40,293 nucleotides of DNA from Betaproteobacteria bacterium (GCA_016790765.1 JAEUMZ010000192.1:1-40293); one strand, 5' to 3'. Positions 7,442-16,078 are shown, numbered from the stretch's first letter. Translations and numbers: made by a program. Notes: generated by a model from the sequence alone, not told the origin.

Positions 7442-7870
7442 ATGAAAAAAATCAGCACCCTGTTGGCCGCCCTGTTGATCGGCCTGTCCAGTACTGCGAT
7501 GGCGCAAAAGCAGGAACCGGCCAAGCCCGCTGCGCCGGCCGCCCCGGCCGCCAAGGCGGATGCGAAGGCCGCAGCCGCACCCGCGGCACCCGCCGCCAAG
7601 GCCGATGCCAAGGCCGACGCCAAGAAGGAACCGATGGACCTGAACAGCGCGACGGAAAAGGAACTCGCGTCGCTGCCCAAGATCGGCGAGGCCAAGGCCA
7701 AGGCCATCGTCAAGGGCCGTCCGTGGGGCGGCAAGGATGAGCTGGTGGTCAAGAAGGTGCTGAGCCAGGCCGAGTACGACGCGATCAAGGACCTGATCAT
7801 CGCCAAGCAGCCGGAGAAAAAGGAAGAGCCGAAGAAGGACGCGCCGAAGAAAGACGCCGCCAAGAAGTAA
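7442..7870 (+). CDS. Secreted helix-hairpin-helix protein (ComEA-like domain, Ala/Lys-rich linkers)
   Basis: The 142-residue product starts at an ATG preceded by GAGAGGAA; a longer in-frame start at 7313 lacks support. Residues 1-21 form a signal peptide (MKKISTLLAALLIGLSSTAMA). A low-complexity stretch, about residues 22-60, repeats AAPAAPAAKADAK. The helix-hairpin-helix motif is DLNSATEKELASLPKIGEAKAKAIVKGRPW, about residues 64-95, like the DNA-binding part of ComEA. The tail is a Lys/Glu/Pro-rich segment ending PKKDAPKKDAAKK. Such proteins may bind DNA outside the inner membrane, but many have no tested role. A strong hairpin follows the stop codon. Confidence 0.9.
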   Translation: MKKISTLLAALLIGLSSTAMAQKQEPAKPAAPAAPAAKADAKAAAAPAAPAAKADAKADAKKEPMDLNSATEKELASLPKIGEAKAKAIVKGRPWGGKDELVVKKVLSQAEYDAIKDLIIAKQPEKKEEPKKDAPKKDAAKK

Positions 7871-7892
7871 GGCGTCCTTCCGCGTCACCCGC

Positions 7893-7917
7893 AACGGGGC
7901 AGCCACGCTGCCCCGTT
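7893..7917 (+). terminator. Rho-independent-type terminator after the helix-hairpin-helix gene
   Basis: A perfect 10-bp stem, AACGGGGCAG and CTGCCCCGTT, encloses the loop CCACG, 22 bases after the stop codon. Only a short T-run follows, so termination may be partial. The next gene begins about 45 bases downstream on the same strand. Confidence 0.75.
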
Positions 7918-7963
7918 TGCATTGCGGCACCGCGGAGTGGTTCGCATGCCTATACTCGGCGCC

Positions 7964-8569
7964 ATGCAAAAACAACCATTCGGGGCGGGGGCGGCACGCG
8001 CGGCAATGCTCGTGGCGCTGGCGTGCGCGGCCCTGCCCGCCCACGCCGTGCTCGAATACGACGAGTACCTCGAGCGAGCGCAGAAGGCGCGCCAGCGCGG
8101 CGACTGGCAGGATGTCGCCGTCAACGTCGCCGAGGCCATCAACCATCCCGACCGGCCGCGCAAGCCCGGCGAGTGGAGCGACCTCAATCTCGACTACGGC
8201 CGCGCCATGGGCGTGCTGTGCCAGTTCAACGAGGCGCAAATGTTCCTGCAGCGCGGCCTGGACATTGCGCAACGCGGCCAGGCCAGCACGGCGCGCGCGC
8301 TCTACGAGCTTGGGTCGCTCGCCGCGGCCGAGCAGAAACATGCGCTGGCGGCCATGCACCTGACCGCGCTGCTCCATGCGCCGGCCAAGGCTGACCTCGC
8401 ACAATTGAGCGCTCTGCAGTGGGCCGACGCGCGGCGCAAACTGGCGGCGAGCCTCACGGCGCTGGGCAAGGCCGAGGACGCGGCGCGCTGGCTGGGCGAT
8501 GGCGCTTCGAGTTCGCCGGCCGGGTCCGCGGGGATCACCCCCTACGGCACGCGCTGCACGGCGCGTTGA
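7964..8569 (+). CDS. Secreted TPR-like hypothetical protein
   Basis: I do not recognise a named family. From the preferred ATG the product has 201 residues and begins with a signal peptide (about residues 1-28, cleavage after ALPAHA). The rest is helical, with paired helices such as EYLERAQKARQRGDWQDVAVNVAEAI, FNEAQMFLQRGLDIAQRGQ and ALTALGKAEDAARWLG that look like degenerate tetratricopeptide repeats. A periplasmic or outer-membrane-associated scaffold role is plausible. A TATACT sequence lies eight bases before the start codon (7951-7956), which would give a very short or absent leader; an in-frame start at 7922 would add 14 residues and lose the clean signal peptide. It is convergent with the MtrB-like gene, 21 bases apart. 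Confidence 0.78.
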   Translation: MQKQPFGAGAARAAMLVALACAALPAHAVLEYDEYLERAQKARQRGDWQDVAVNVAEAINHPDRPRKPGEWSDLNLDYGRAMGVLCQFNEAQMFLQRGLDIAQRGQASTARALYELGSLAAAEQKHALAAMHLTALLHAPAKADLAQLSALQWADARRKLAASLTALGKAEDAARWLGDGASSSPAGSAGITPYGTRCTAR

Positions 8570-8590
8570 GCGCGCCCCCGCGCCGGGCCG

Positions 8591-10861
8591 TCAGCGGAAC
8601 GTCCGCACCCAGCTCAGCCGCAGCACGCGCAGGCCGTAGTCCGGCGGCACCTCCTGCGTGCCGATCGCGTTGTTGAGCGTGGTGGGCATGACACCGGCGA
8701 ACGCCCAGTCGGCCTGCGCAATGCGCCGCACTTGCGCGGCCAGCTTCCATTGCGTGGCGCGATCCGCCTGCCAGGTGGCATTGAGGCGTGCTTCGCCGGT
8801 GCGATAGCGGGTGTCCGGAAACGCAGTGGACGGATTCTGCGCGGCCGGTGCGGCCGCGCCGGCGCGCGTGTCGTGGGCGGAGCGCGCACGCACCGCATGG
8901 GCGCCGGCCTCCAGCGTGAGGCGCCCGTCCGCCAGCCCCTGCCACTTCAGGCTCGTGCCCATCGTCCAGGTAGCGTCGCGCGCGTCGTGCGTCCAGTCGG
9001 CCAGCGTCGCATCGGCCGGGTTGCCGACGCCCTGCTGGCGGGTGCGCTGCGCCACCGATTGGCGATCGTGCGCGACGAACCACTGCGCGGTGAACGCGTC
9101 GCCTGCCTGCCAGTTCAGTTCGCCATGCAACGTCGAGCGGTCGTTGCGCGAACGGCCGAATGCGCTGGCGGGAAAGCGTTCCTGCGCGTGCTCGGCGCGC
9201 GCCAGCCAGGACCATTGCGCGCCCACCCTGCGCATCACCGACAGCCGCGCGCTGGCGCGGTCGCGGTCGGCCAGGAAGAACTTGGCCTGGAATGGGCCGC
9301 TGCGCACGCAGTCGAGCGGTGCGTTGCAGTTGGCGAGGCGCAGCAGCGATTCGATGTACGCGGCGGAGGTGAAGCTGTCGAGGAACGGCGCGTTGGCCTG
9401 GTAGGGGTTGCCACGCCGCACGCTGGCCGAGAGGCCGCCATTCACGATCCAGGGCGAGCCCCCGCCGTGGCGCAGTTCCGCCTTCAGCGTGTGCTCGCGG
9501 GTGCGCGCCACCTCCATGAAGCGCCGCGCGATGGTTTCGAACGACCAGCTACCCTTGACCGCCGTGGCCGACGTGAGCCGCCAATCGCCCTCGAGCGCCG
9601 CCATCGCGGTGCGGCGGCTGCGCGGCAGGTTGGTGCGCGCGTTGTCGGTGGCGCTGTCCGGCGCCGGCTGCAGCTGCGCATCGCCGACCCCGTACAGGTA
9701 CTGCGCCAGCGGTGTGCGGGCGTCGCGGGCGTCGAACTTGAGGGTGCCCGCCAGGTGGAAGCCACGCTGCGGCCGCAGCGTCAGGCGCGCCTGCGCGAAC
9801 AGCGTGTCGACGCGGCCGTCGAGCGATGCGCGTGGCAGCGGCGTGGTCAGCAGCGCAGCGTTCACGCTGTAGGGCAGGAACGCCTCGTCCTGCGTGGCGC
9901 GCCCGCGGCGCAGCGTGAGCGCCAGGCGCGTGGTGTTGGAAAAATCGAACACGCCTTGCGCGTCGAGGCGCTGGAAACGGTTGCCGGGCAGCTTGCCGGC
10001 GCGCCCGGCGTCCACCGGGAAACCCGCCGGCAGTCCGGTGGTGCCGCCGGTAAAGGGCGCGCTCGAGAACGCGTTCTGCCATTCCAGCGGCGGCGCGCGG
10101 TTGTCGAACAGCGCGGCGTGATAGCCGAGCGTGAGGCGCTCGGCCTCCCCGGCGTAGGCGGCGGAGAGGTCAACCGACTGCGTCACCGTGTCGACCGGTT
10201 CCGGCAGCGCGGCCACGCGCGCCACGCCCGGCGAGGCGCCCATCAGCAGGCTGCGCACTTTCACGCCCTCCTGCCGCTCATGGCGCCACCTGGCGTTGAC
10301 TTCCCAATCGGGGTCCGGCCACCACGCAGCCGCCAGTTCGTTGCGCGTGCGCACCGATTCGACCGGGACGCGCGCGAGCGATTCGGTGAGCCGGGTCATG
10401 CCGGGCGTCGTTGGGGCGCGCTCGAAGCCCGCCGGCAGCGTGAGCCGGGCGCTGCCCGCGCCTTCGAACGGCGTCTGGAAGCTGTCGCTGGCGCGCTGCG
10501 GTGTGCGTGCGTGCAGCGCCGTGACCCGGTAGTGATTGAGCTGGCCGCGCTCGGCCATCAGCGTGCGCGCATCGGCGCCCAGGTCGCGGCCCTCGATGCG
10601 CCAGCGTACGTGATCATCGTCGGGGTTGCCGTAGCGCGTCTGGCGGCCGCGCAGATCCAGGTTCAGCACCGCAAACGCGGGCCGCACGCCGTTGTAGTGC
10701 CCGCCGAGAAACGTGTTCCCGTCCGCCGCACCGGCGCCGATCTCGATGCGGCTTTGCGGCCGCACCAGGTCGTCGAGCTTTTCCTGGTCGCTGGCCGACC
10801 AGGGCGGTTGGGCCCAGGCCACCGGGCCTGCGGCGACGAGCCACCACGCGCCGCGCCTCAC
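8591..10861 (-). CDS. MtrB/PioB-family outer-membrane porin of a decaheme electron conduit
   Basis: In the Mtr, Mto, Pio and Dms systems a beta-barrel of this family sheathes a periplasmic decaheme cytochrome, so that electrons can cross the outer membrane. I place the start at a GTG whose TG is shared with the TGA of the upstream cytochrome gene (GTGA overlap). This gives 756 residues with a short signal peptide (MRRGAWWLVAAGPVAWA). The frame stays open far upstream, but that stretch is antisense-frame noise over the cytochrome gene. The body is rich in alternating strands (NHYRVTALHARTPQ, RLALTLRRGRATQ, QWKLAAQVRRIAQAD), and the end LRLSWVRTFR resembles a last barrel strand. One CNAPLDC pair occurs about two-thirds along; the N-terminal CXXC of Shewanella MtrB is absent. 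Confidence 0.88.
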   Translation of the reverse strand: MRRGAWWLVAAGPVAWAQPPWSASDQEKLDDLVRPQSRIEIGAGAADGNTFLGGHYNGVRPAFAVLNLDLRGRQTRYGNPDDDHVRWRIEGRDLGADARTLMAERGQLNHYRVTALHARTPQRASDSFQTPFEGAGSARLTLPAGFERAPTTPGMTRLTESLARVPVESVRTRNELAAAWWPDPDWEVNARWRHERQEGVKVRSLLMGASPGVARVAALPEPVDTVTQSVDLSAAYAGEAERLTLGYHAALFDNRAPPLEWQNAFSSAPFTGGTTGLPAGFPVDAGRAGKLPGNRFQRLDAQGVFDFSNTTRLALTLRRGRATQDEAFLPYSVNAALLTTPLPRASLDGRVDTLFAQARLTLRPQRGFHLAGTLKFDARDARTPLAQYLYGVGDAQLQPAPDSATDNARTNLPRSRRTAMAALEGDWRLTSATAVKGSWSFETIARRFMEVARTREHTLKAELRHGGGSPWIVNGGLSASVRRGNPYQANAPFLDSFTSAAYIESLLRLANCNAPLDCVRSGPFQAKFFLADRDRASARLSVMRRVGAQWSWLARAEHAQERFPASAFGRSRNDRSTLHGELNWQAGDAFTAQWFVAHDRQSVAQRTRQQGVGNPADATLADWTHDARDATWTMGTSLKWQGLADGRLTLEAGAHAVRARSAHDTRAGAAAPAAQNPSTAFPDTRYRTGEARLNATWQADRATQWKLAAQVRRIAQADWAFAGVMPTTLNNAIGTQEVPPDYGLRVLRLSWVRTFR

Positions 10862-11820
10862 CGCGTGAACCTCGCCCCGGAGGGGTGGTTGCTGCCGTGG
10901 ATCGCCGAGTGGCAGTTGAGGCAGGCGCGCCCCAGCAGTTGCGCCGAGGGGTTGGTGCCGCCCGCGCCCGGCGCCAGCGCGCGGCCGGACAGCGCCGGCG
11001 TGGTGTGCACCGACCCGGCATGGCAACCCTGGCACAGCCACGGCGGGCGCGCCTTGAGCAGCGGCGGCGTGTTCGACCCGTGCGGCACGTGGCAGTGCAT
11101 GCAGTCGTCGCCGGCCGGCGGATGCTCCCACAGGAACGGCCCGCGCAACCCGGCGTGGCAGGTGAAGCACACGTCGTTGGCAGTCGGTTCGTTGAGCAGC
11201 TTTGGGCCGATGCCACCGTGCACGTTGTGGCAGTCGGCACATGCCACCTTGCCCGCGGCCGCGCCGTGGGTGGACAACGCATGCGTCTCGGCGCGCTGCG
11301 TCTGGTGGCACTTGAAGCAGGTCTCGCGCTGCGTCTCCCTGTTCAACACCGGGTCGGCCGGCTGGTGGATGGTGTGGCAGCTCGCGCAGGTCACGTCGTG
11401 CCCGGGGTGCGCGCTGCCGCGCCAGTGCAGGCGCTTGCCGCCGCTGTGGCAATTGAGGCAGGTGCGGCTCTGGATCTCCGGCGCGGAGCGCTCCGGGCCG
11501 GAAAAGTTGAAGTCCGGCGCCGGGCGGGGAATCTGCGGCGCGCCCGCCTCGGCCGACTTGTGCTGCACGTGCGGGCGGCTGGAGCCGTGGCACGCCTGGC
11601 ACCCCGGCTGCGCCGCGACCCCATGGCGCGTACGGTGGATCGACAGGATCGGCTTCCCTTCGTTGACGCCGTGGCAGCGCAGGCACACCTGGTCGCCGCT
11701 CTGCCCGGCCACCAGCACGCCCGGGGCCGGCGCCTGCGCATGGGCATCGGGTTGCGCCACGAGCATCGCAGCGCACAACGCCAGGGCCGCCCGGCGCAGG
11801 GCAACGGCATCGAGGTTCAT
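10858..11820 (-). CDS. DmsE/MtrA-family periplasmic decaheme c-type cytochrome
   Basis: The 320-residue protein has a signal peptide (about residues 1-28, ending QPDAHA) and exactly ten CXXCH haem-binding motifs. In order these are CLRCH, CQACH, CLNCH, CASCH, CFKCH, CADCH, CFTCH, CMHCH, CQGCH and CLNCH, spread from residue 46 to about 304. Length, haem count and spacing match the MtrA/PioA/DmsE family. It is followed immediately by its porin partner, overlapping by four bases. There is no extracellular MtrC-type cytochrome, DMSO reductase, CymA or PioC-type high-potential iron protein in the window, so the direction of electron flow (metal oxidation or respiration of an external acceptor) is open. 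Maturation requires a c-type cytochrome assembly system encoded elsewhere. Confidence 0.95.
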   Translation of the reverse strand: MNLDAVALRRAALALCAAMLVAQPDAHAQAPAPGVLVAGQSGDQVCLRCHGVNEGKPILSIHRTRHGVAAQPGCQACHGSSRPHVQHKSAEAGAPQIPRPAPDFNFSGPERSAPEIQSRTCLNCHSGGKRLHWRGSAHPGHDVTCASCHTIHQPADPVLNRETQRETCFKCHQTQRAETHALSTHGAAAGKVACADCHNVHGGIGPKLLNEPTANDVCFTCHAGLRGPFLWEHPPAGDDCMHCHVPHGSNTPPLLKARPPWLCQGCHAGSVHTTPALSGRALAPGAGGTNPSAQLLGRACLNCHSAIHGSNHPSGARFTR

Positions 11821-11910
11821 GCGCCGAGTTTACGCGCACGACTGCAACCCCCGGCGGGGAACCGCGGAATCGTGTAGAAGTCGAACTGCAAGAACGCGTC
11901 GGAGGACGAC

Positions 11911-12414
11911 ATGGACAGCATCGAACCGGGCACCGTGTTCCGCAAGACCGCCAAGGGCCAGCAGGAAATCGAGCTGCGCACCCACAAGCTGGGCATGAAG
12001 CAGCGCACCGCCCTGATCCTCGTCGATGGCGAACGCGCGGCGGAATCGATCATCGTCAACCTGCCGGGCAACGGCGAGGAACTGCTGCTTGGCCTCTACC
12101 GCGAGGAGTTCATCGCGCTGGCCTCGGGGGATGCGCCGGCCGCGCGTCCGGCCGCCGCGCCCGCCGCCGCGGCGTCACCCGTGCGGGAGCCGGCGGCCGT
12201 GCCGGCGAGCTTCGACCTCCCGTCCACGCAGCGCGCGGCGGTGCACGCGGTCGAGGACGTCCTGGGGCCCGAGGGCGAATCGATCGCGCTCAAGATCGAG
12301 CGCACCACCAGCAATGCGGAGCTGATGGCCGTGCTCGAGCGCACGCGCGAACTGATCCGCGGTTCGCGCGGCGAGGCGCGCGCAACGAAGTTCTGGCAGG
12401 CGATTTTCAAGTAG
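11911..12414 (+). CDS. Conserved hypothetical protein, small two-domain
   Basis: This 167-residue protein has no family I can name. It has an excellent ribosome-binding site (GGAGG seven bases before ATG) and no signal peptide, so it is probably cytoplasmic. The N-terminal part (FRKTAKGQQEIELRTHKLGM, then RTALILVDGERAAESII) is a compact mixed alpha/beta segment. A linker of Ala and Pro repeats covers about residues 72-105. The C-terminal 50 residues are helical (RAAVHAVEDVLGPEGESIALK to FWQAIFK). This layout of a conserved head, Ala/Pro linker and helical tail recurs in betaproteobacterial hypothetical proteins. It is divergent from the cytochrome gene, 90 bases apart, and its last eight bases overlap the end of the convergent nuclease gene. 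Confidence 0.75.
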   Translation: MDSIEPGTVFRKTAKGQQEIELRTHKLGMKQRTALILVDGERAAESIIVNLPGNGEELLLGLYREEFIALASGDAPAARPAAAPAAAASPVREPAAVPASFDLPSTQRAAVHAVEDVLGPEGESIALKIERTTSNAELMAVLERTRELIRGSRGEARATKFWQAIFK

Positions 12415-13825
12415 GTGCGTGCGCCGGCGCCAGCACCACGGGCGCGCGTTCGCCCAGCGCCTTCTGCAGCAACTTGAAGATGTCCGCGTCGAACTCGGTG
12501 TCCACGCGCGTGGCCGCCAGTTCATGGACCTCCGGCTCGGTGCGCGCAGTGCCCAGGTAGCGCCAGCGGTTGAACACGTGCCAGTGCGTCCAGCCGTGGT
12601 CGGGATGCGTTTCCGGTATCGCGATCGCGCCGCCGTACGGCCAGCGCGGGAACGCGCGGTCGGCCAGCGCGTCCCGGAGGCGCGCGTTGTGCGCCGCCAG
12701 CGACTCACTGCCCACGCAATAGCCTGCGCAGCGCTTCAGCTGGTGGGCAAAGCACGGCGCGCCGGGTGCCGCGTGCCGCAACGCGTGCCAGCACAGGCGG
12801 TGCCCGGCCGCGATCTGCGTCAGGTGCGCCTTGGCGCGCGCCAGGGCCGGGAACGGGCCGAACAGGGTGCCCGCAGCGGACGCGTCGTCCACGTCCGCCT
12901 CATCCACCGGCACGTAGCGGTGCGGTGCATCCGGTGAAGCGATCTCGACAAACACCATCGCCGCGTTGCGCCTGAGGCGCAGGTTACGGAGCGGCTTCAC
13001 GGTCTTGATCAGTTGCGACTCGCGCAGCAACGCCCCGAATTCGCCCGCAGTCTCCTCGAACTCGATGCGGCGCACCTCGAGCGACAGGCGCACGTCGTTG
13101 GAATTGCGGTGGTCGGAGGAAAAATGCGAGCGCACGCGGTCCTTCAGGTTCACGCTCTTGCCGATGTAGATCGGCAGGTCGTTGACGCCATGGAACACGT
13201 ACACGCCCGGCCCGTCCGGCAGCTTCTCGAGCGCGGTGGCGTCGAGCTGCGGCGGAAAGCTCGGCATCTTGAGGATGGATTTGGTCGCCGCGGCGATGTC
13301 CTCCGCAGGTTTCATCTCCACCACGCGTTGCATGAACTGCCACGCAAGGCGCGCATCGCCCAGCGCGCGGTGGCGTGCAGCCGCATCCAGCGCGTGGCGC
13401 GCGATCAGGTCGTCGAGGCTGTGCCGGGGGTGCTCGGGAAACAGGCGGCGCGACAGGCGCACCGTGCACAGCACCTCGGCGGAGAACGGTTGCCCGATGC
13501 GGCGGAATGCGTTTTTGAGAAAGGCGTAGTCGAAGCGCGCGTTGTGGGCCACGAACAAGCGGCCTTCGAGGCGCGACCGCACGTCGCGGGCGATATCCTC
13601 GAATGAAGGCGCATCCGCCACCATCGCATCGGTGATGCCGGTCAGCGCCTGGATCTCCGGCGGGATCGTGGTGCCTGGGTGCACCAGCGAGGACCATTCC
13701 TCCACGACGCGCCCGTCCTCGACGCAGACAATGGCGACCTCGGTGATTGCGTCACCGGTGGCAGCCGTGCCGGTCGTTTCCAGGTCGACGATGGCGATGC
13801 GTGCGTGCAGGTAGGGAGAACTCAC
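12407..13825 (-). CDS. DEDDh 3'-5' exonuclease fused to GIY-YIG (UvrC/Cho-like) nuclease domain
   Basis: The 472-residue fusion starts with a DnaQ-like DEDDh exonuclease (about residues 8-175). Its motifs are IVDLETTG (ExoI, Asp and Glu), HNARFDYAFL (ExoII) and HRALGDARLAW (ExoIII with His and Asp). A GIY-YIG domain follows (about 205-285: PGVYVFHGVNDLPIYIGKS, then LKDRVRSHF), as in UvrC and Cho, which cut near DNA lesions. A C-terminal region of about 180 residues contains four cysteines, two of them in KRCAGYC, as in Cho-like proteins. A role in excision repair or end processing is likely. The same fusion exists in other Proteobacteria and Actinobacteria, so it is not new. It stands alone, convergent with the preceding gene by an eight-base overlap. 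Confidence 0.92.
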   Translation of the reverse strand: MSSPYLHARIAIVDLETTGTAATGDAITEVAIVCVEDGRVVEEWSSLVHPGTTIPPEIQALTGITDAMVADAPSFEDIARDVRSRLEGRLFVAHNARFDYAFLKNAFRRIGQPFSAEVLCTVRLSRRLFPEHPRHSLDDLIARHALDAAARHRALGDARLAWQFMQRVVEMKPAEDIAAATKSILKMPSFPPQLDATALEKLPDGPGVYVFHGVNDLPIYIGKSVNLKDRVRSHFSSDHRNSNDVRLSLEVRRIEFEETAGEFGALLRESQLIKTVKPLRNLRLRRNAAMVFVEIASPDAPHRYVPVDEADVDDASAAGTLFGPFPALARAKAHLTQIAAGHRLCWHALRHAAPGAPCFAHQLKRCAGYCVGSESLAAHNARLRDALADRAFPRWPYGGAIAIPETHPDHGWTHWHVFNRWRYLGTARTEPEVHELAATRVDTEFDADIFKLLQKALGERAPVVLAPAHAPT

Positions 13826-13888
13826 CTGCCGATTCTACGAGGCCCCGGATTCAGTCTTGCGAAAGACGGCTTCCGGATGCCCGGTACC

Positions 13889-15262
13889 TCAGGGCTTTCG
13901 TGGGTCGTAGTTGGACTGCATGCTGAGCTTGCCGGGAAACCCCGTGGCCACTGAATCCCAAGGCGTGATCTTGAAGTTCGTGCTTTTCGATTTGCCGCCG
14001 AATTGGTCCCCCGCATATCCGTCCTGTGTGATCAGCAAACCGCCCCGAAAGCCGGGGAGGCTGACACTCGTCACATCCGCACCGTCGCACTCCTGCACGC
14101 CATCGATGTTTCGTTTTGGGTTGGGGCCGATGCGAAAGCTCCCAAGGTAGCGGTTCCCCTGGTCGCGCGTCAACACCACGAAGGTGTCGTCCAGATCCGG
14201 AATGGGCATGACTGGAGGAGTGCCATGCGCAGAGCCTTGGCTTGATGCGATCAGGTAACCGCCCCCATCGCGACCATAGTAAATGGCCAGACCCTCGACG
14301 TCCCGGGCAATCGGGCTCTTCGGGTCGAACGCGCGGGTTTCGATGAATGGCTTGTCCTCGGCACGCAGCTCGCCATTCTTGAGGTGAATGCGCCAGATGC
14401 CGACATCTTCCTGACCGGCATAGGCAATCCCGCCTTGCTGGTCAACTGCAATGCCTTCGAAGTGCGGGCTGAAGTCGCGCGCGGGATCGGTCTGGTCCTG
14501 CTGCAGCAAATCCTGTCCCTTGTACACATAGGGAAAACGCCAATCCTTGACGAATTTGGCCGACACCTTGCCATCCGGCATTGCCACCAGTTCCCACATG
14601 GCGACCACCGCTTCGCCGTTCTGCGTGACCACGGCATAGGTCCGGTCCGCCGCCCGGTCACGATACAGGCCGAGGCCGTAGGCGGTGTGCTTGCCATCGT
14701 CCGGGTTCGGGATCGATGCCGTGGCGCGATCGGCAGGATCGGGCCGTGTCGGGAACAGCCGAGGCATTTCTGCCGAGGTGACATCGACCAGCGGCGCTTT
14801 CCTGCCGCCCACGACGTGCCACACGCGAAGCCGGTCGGCAATGCGGTCACTTGCAACGGCGATGTCGATGCGCTTGCCGCCAGCAGGGAATCCGTACTGC
14901 ACATCAACATTGTTGAACCGTTGCGTTGCCTTGCCCTTGCTGTCCCTGGTCGCGTCGATGACTTGCACGGTGCGTCCGGTCAAGTCGTAGACGCGCATGC
15001 CGCCGCGTTTGGCTGTTGCAACCACCAGGGACTTGTTGGCCTGTCTCCGGTCCGGATGAATCCAGATGGCCGGGTCGTCCATGTCCGCATCGCCACCCTC
15101 GGCGGCAACCTGGACGCTGGGCACAGCATGGCCAATGGGCGGCGCGGCATATGCAGCCATTGGCATGCCCGCGAATGCAAGCGCGAAAACCGCCACGCCG
15201 GCAACATGAACTGCGACTGCATCTTCTTTCATCCGCATGGCTTCCCTCTTGGTGACAAACAT
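13889..15262 (-). CDS. Beta-propeller (alkaline) phytase
   Basis: This enzyme hydrolyses calcium phytate in the periplasm or outside the cell, typically at neutral to alkaline pH, leaving a lower inositol phosphate. From the ATG at 15262 (AGGGA five bases upstream) it has 457 residues; ATG 15238 also has a good site (GAGGGA) and gives 449. A signal peptide ends near PMAAYA. Family signatures run in order: DADMDDPAIWIHP, a calcium-site segment, near mature residue 20; NNVDVQYGF; AYGLGLYRD; AVVTQNGEAVVAMWEL; HFEGIAVDQQGGIAYAGQEDVGIW; DVEGLAIYY; and ASSQGSAHG. This pattern is the six-bladed phytase fold (PF02333). It is the last gene of the iol operon, 16 bases after the monophosphatase, a placement that ties inositol release to inositol use. 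Confidence 0.94.
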   Translation of the reverse strand: MFVTKREAMRMKEDAVAVHVAGVAVFALAFAGMPMAAYAAPPIGHAVPSVQVAAEGGDADMDDPAIWIHPDRRQANKSLVVATAKRGGMRVYDLTGRTVQVIDATRDSKGKATQRFNNVDVQYGFPAGGKRIDIAVASDRIADRLRVWHVVGGRKAPLVDVTSAEMPRLFPTRPDPADRATASIPNPDDGKHTAYGLGLYRDRAADRTYAVVTQNGEAVVAMWELVAMPDGKVSAKFVKDWRFPYVYKGQDLLQQDQTDPARDFSPHFEGIAVDQQGGIAYAGQEDVGIWRIHLKNGELRAEDKPFIETRAFDPKSPIARDVEGLAIYYGRDGGGYLIASSQGSAHGTPPVMPIPDLDDTFVVLTRDQGNRYLGSFRIGPNPKRNIDGVQECDGADVTSVSLPGFRGGLLITQDGYAGDQFGGKSKSTNFKITPWDSVATGFPGKLSMQSNYDPRKP

Positions 15263-15278
15263 TTCGTTCCCTATTCCC

Positions 15279-16076
15279 TTAAGACACTGGCCGAAGCTCA
15301 CGCAGCAGCGCGCCATGGAGCTGTGGCGTCGAGGCCAGCACGGTCCCGTTCATCAGATCCAGTGGGTGGCCCAGGGTGTCCGTGACGATGCCCCCCGCTT
15401 CGGCGACAATGACCGCGCCGGCCGCCATGTCCCACGCGCTGACGCTTTGCTCCCAGTAGGCATCGAAGCGGCCGCAGGCGACATACGCCATGTCGACCGC
15501 GCCTGCTCCGAGCCGGCGCACGCCCGCAACCTTGGGTGTCAGGCGAACCATCTCCGCATGGAACTGCTCCTGGCGCGGCTTGCCCATGAACGGGATGCCG
15601 ACGCTCAACACCGCTTGCTCGAATCCAGTGCGTTGTGAAACACGGATTGGCTTGCCGTTCAGATGGGCCCCGCAGCCTTTCTCCGCCCAGAACATTTCCT
15701 CGAGCATTGGCACGTAGGTCACGCCGGCGATCACGCGGCCTTCCTCAGCCAGCGCGATGTTGACCGCGTAGATCGGCAGGCCGGCGAGAAAGTTGCTGGT
15801 GCCATCCAGGGGATCGACCACCCAGGTGCGCGCGCGATTGCGGCCCTCGATCATTCCGCCTTCTTCACCAAGGAACCCGTAGTCCGGATGCGCAGCCGAC
15901 AGGATGGCCTTGACTGTTTCCTCGGCGCGCAGGTCCGCAATGGTGAACGGATCGGCCGGCCCGCGCTTGTGCTTGATTTCCAGGGTGGAAATCTCTGCAA
16001 AGTCGGCCCTTAGGCGATCACCCGCGGCGCGTGCCGCGCCAATCATCAATTCCAGCAATGGAGAAGGCGTAATCAC
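15279..16076 (-). CDS. Inositol monophosphatase family protein
   Basis: The 265-residue protein starts with GTG two bases after the transporter stop, with GAGGGA at the right distance. It has the magnesium-dependent phosphatase motifs GEEGG (about 70-74), WVVDPLDGTSNF (85-96) and SAWDMAAGAVIVAEAGG (about 215-231), which supply the metal-binding Glu and Asp residues. Family members release phosphate from inositol monophosphates, and some from histidinol phosphate or 3'-phosphoadenosine 5'-phosphate. There is no signal peptide, so it acts in the cytoplasm. Its place between an organophosphate antiporter and a phytase, inside an iol operon, makes inositol monophosphate the likely substrate. One caution applies: the characterised enzymes act poorly on inositol 2-phosphate, the end product of AppA-type phytases. 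Confidence 0.93.
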   Translation of the reverse strand: MITPSPLLELMIGAARAAGDRLRADFAEISTLEIKHKRGPADPFTIADLRAEETVKAILSAAHPDYGFLGEEGGMIEGRNRARTWVVDPLDGTSNFLAGLPIYAVNIALAEEGRVIAGVTYVPMLEEMFWAEKGCGAHLNGKPIRVSQRTGFEQAVLSVGIPFMGKPRQEQFHAEMVRLTPKVAGVRRLGAGAVDMAYVACGRFDAYWEQSVSAWDMAAGAVIVAEAGGIVTDTLGHPLDLMNGTVLASTPQLHGALLRELRPVS

Positions 16077-16078
16077 GT

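Noticed and set aside
8591..11839. One 1082-residue minus-strand frame across both the porin and the cytochrome gene
   Set aside because: Its first 326 codons lie over the decaheme cytochrome in another frame and are Arg/Pro-rich noise. The MtrB-like protein begins at the GTG at 10861 with a signal peptide.
8732..11998. Long plus-strand open frame (1088 codons) opposite the electron-conduit genes
   Set aside because: It is antisense to two well-supported genes, lacks any domain pattern and has the composition expected of a shadow in GC-rich DNA.
8591..15262. Functional link between the electron conduit and the phytase locus through iron-phytate
   Set aside because: Iron-phytate use is chemically attractive, but two unrelated genes separate the units and no shared control signal was found.
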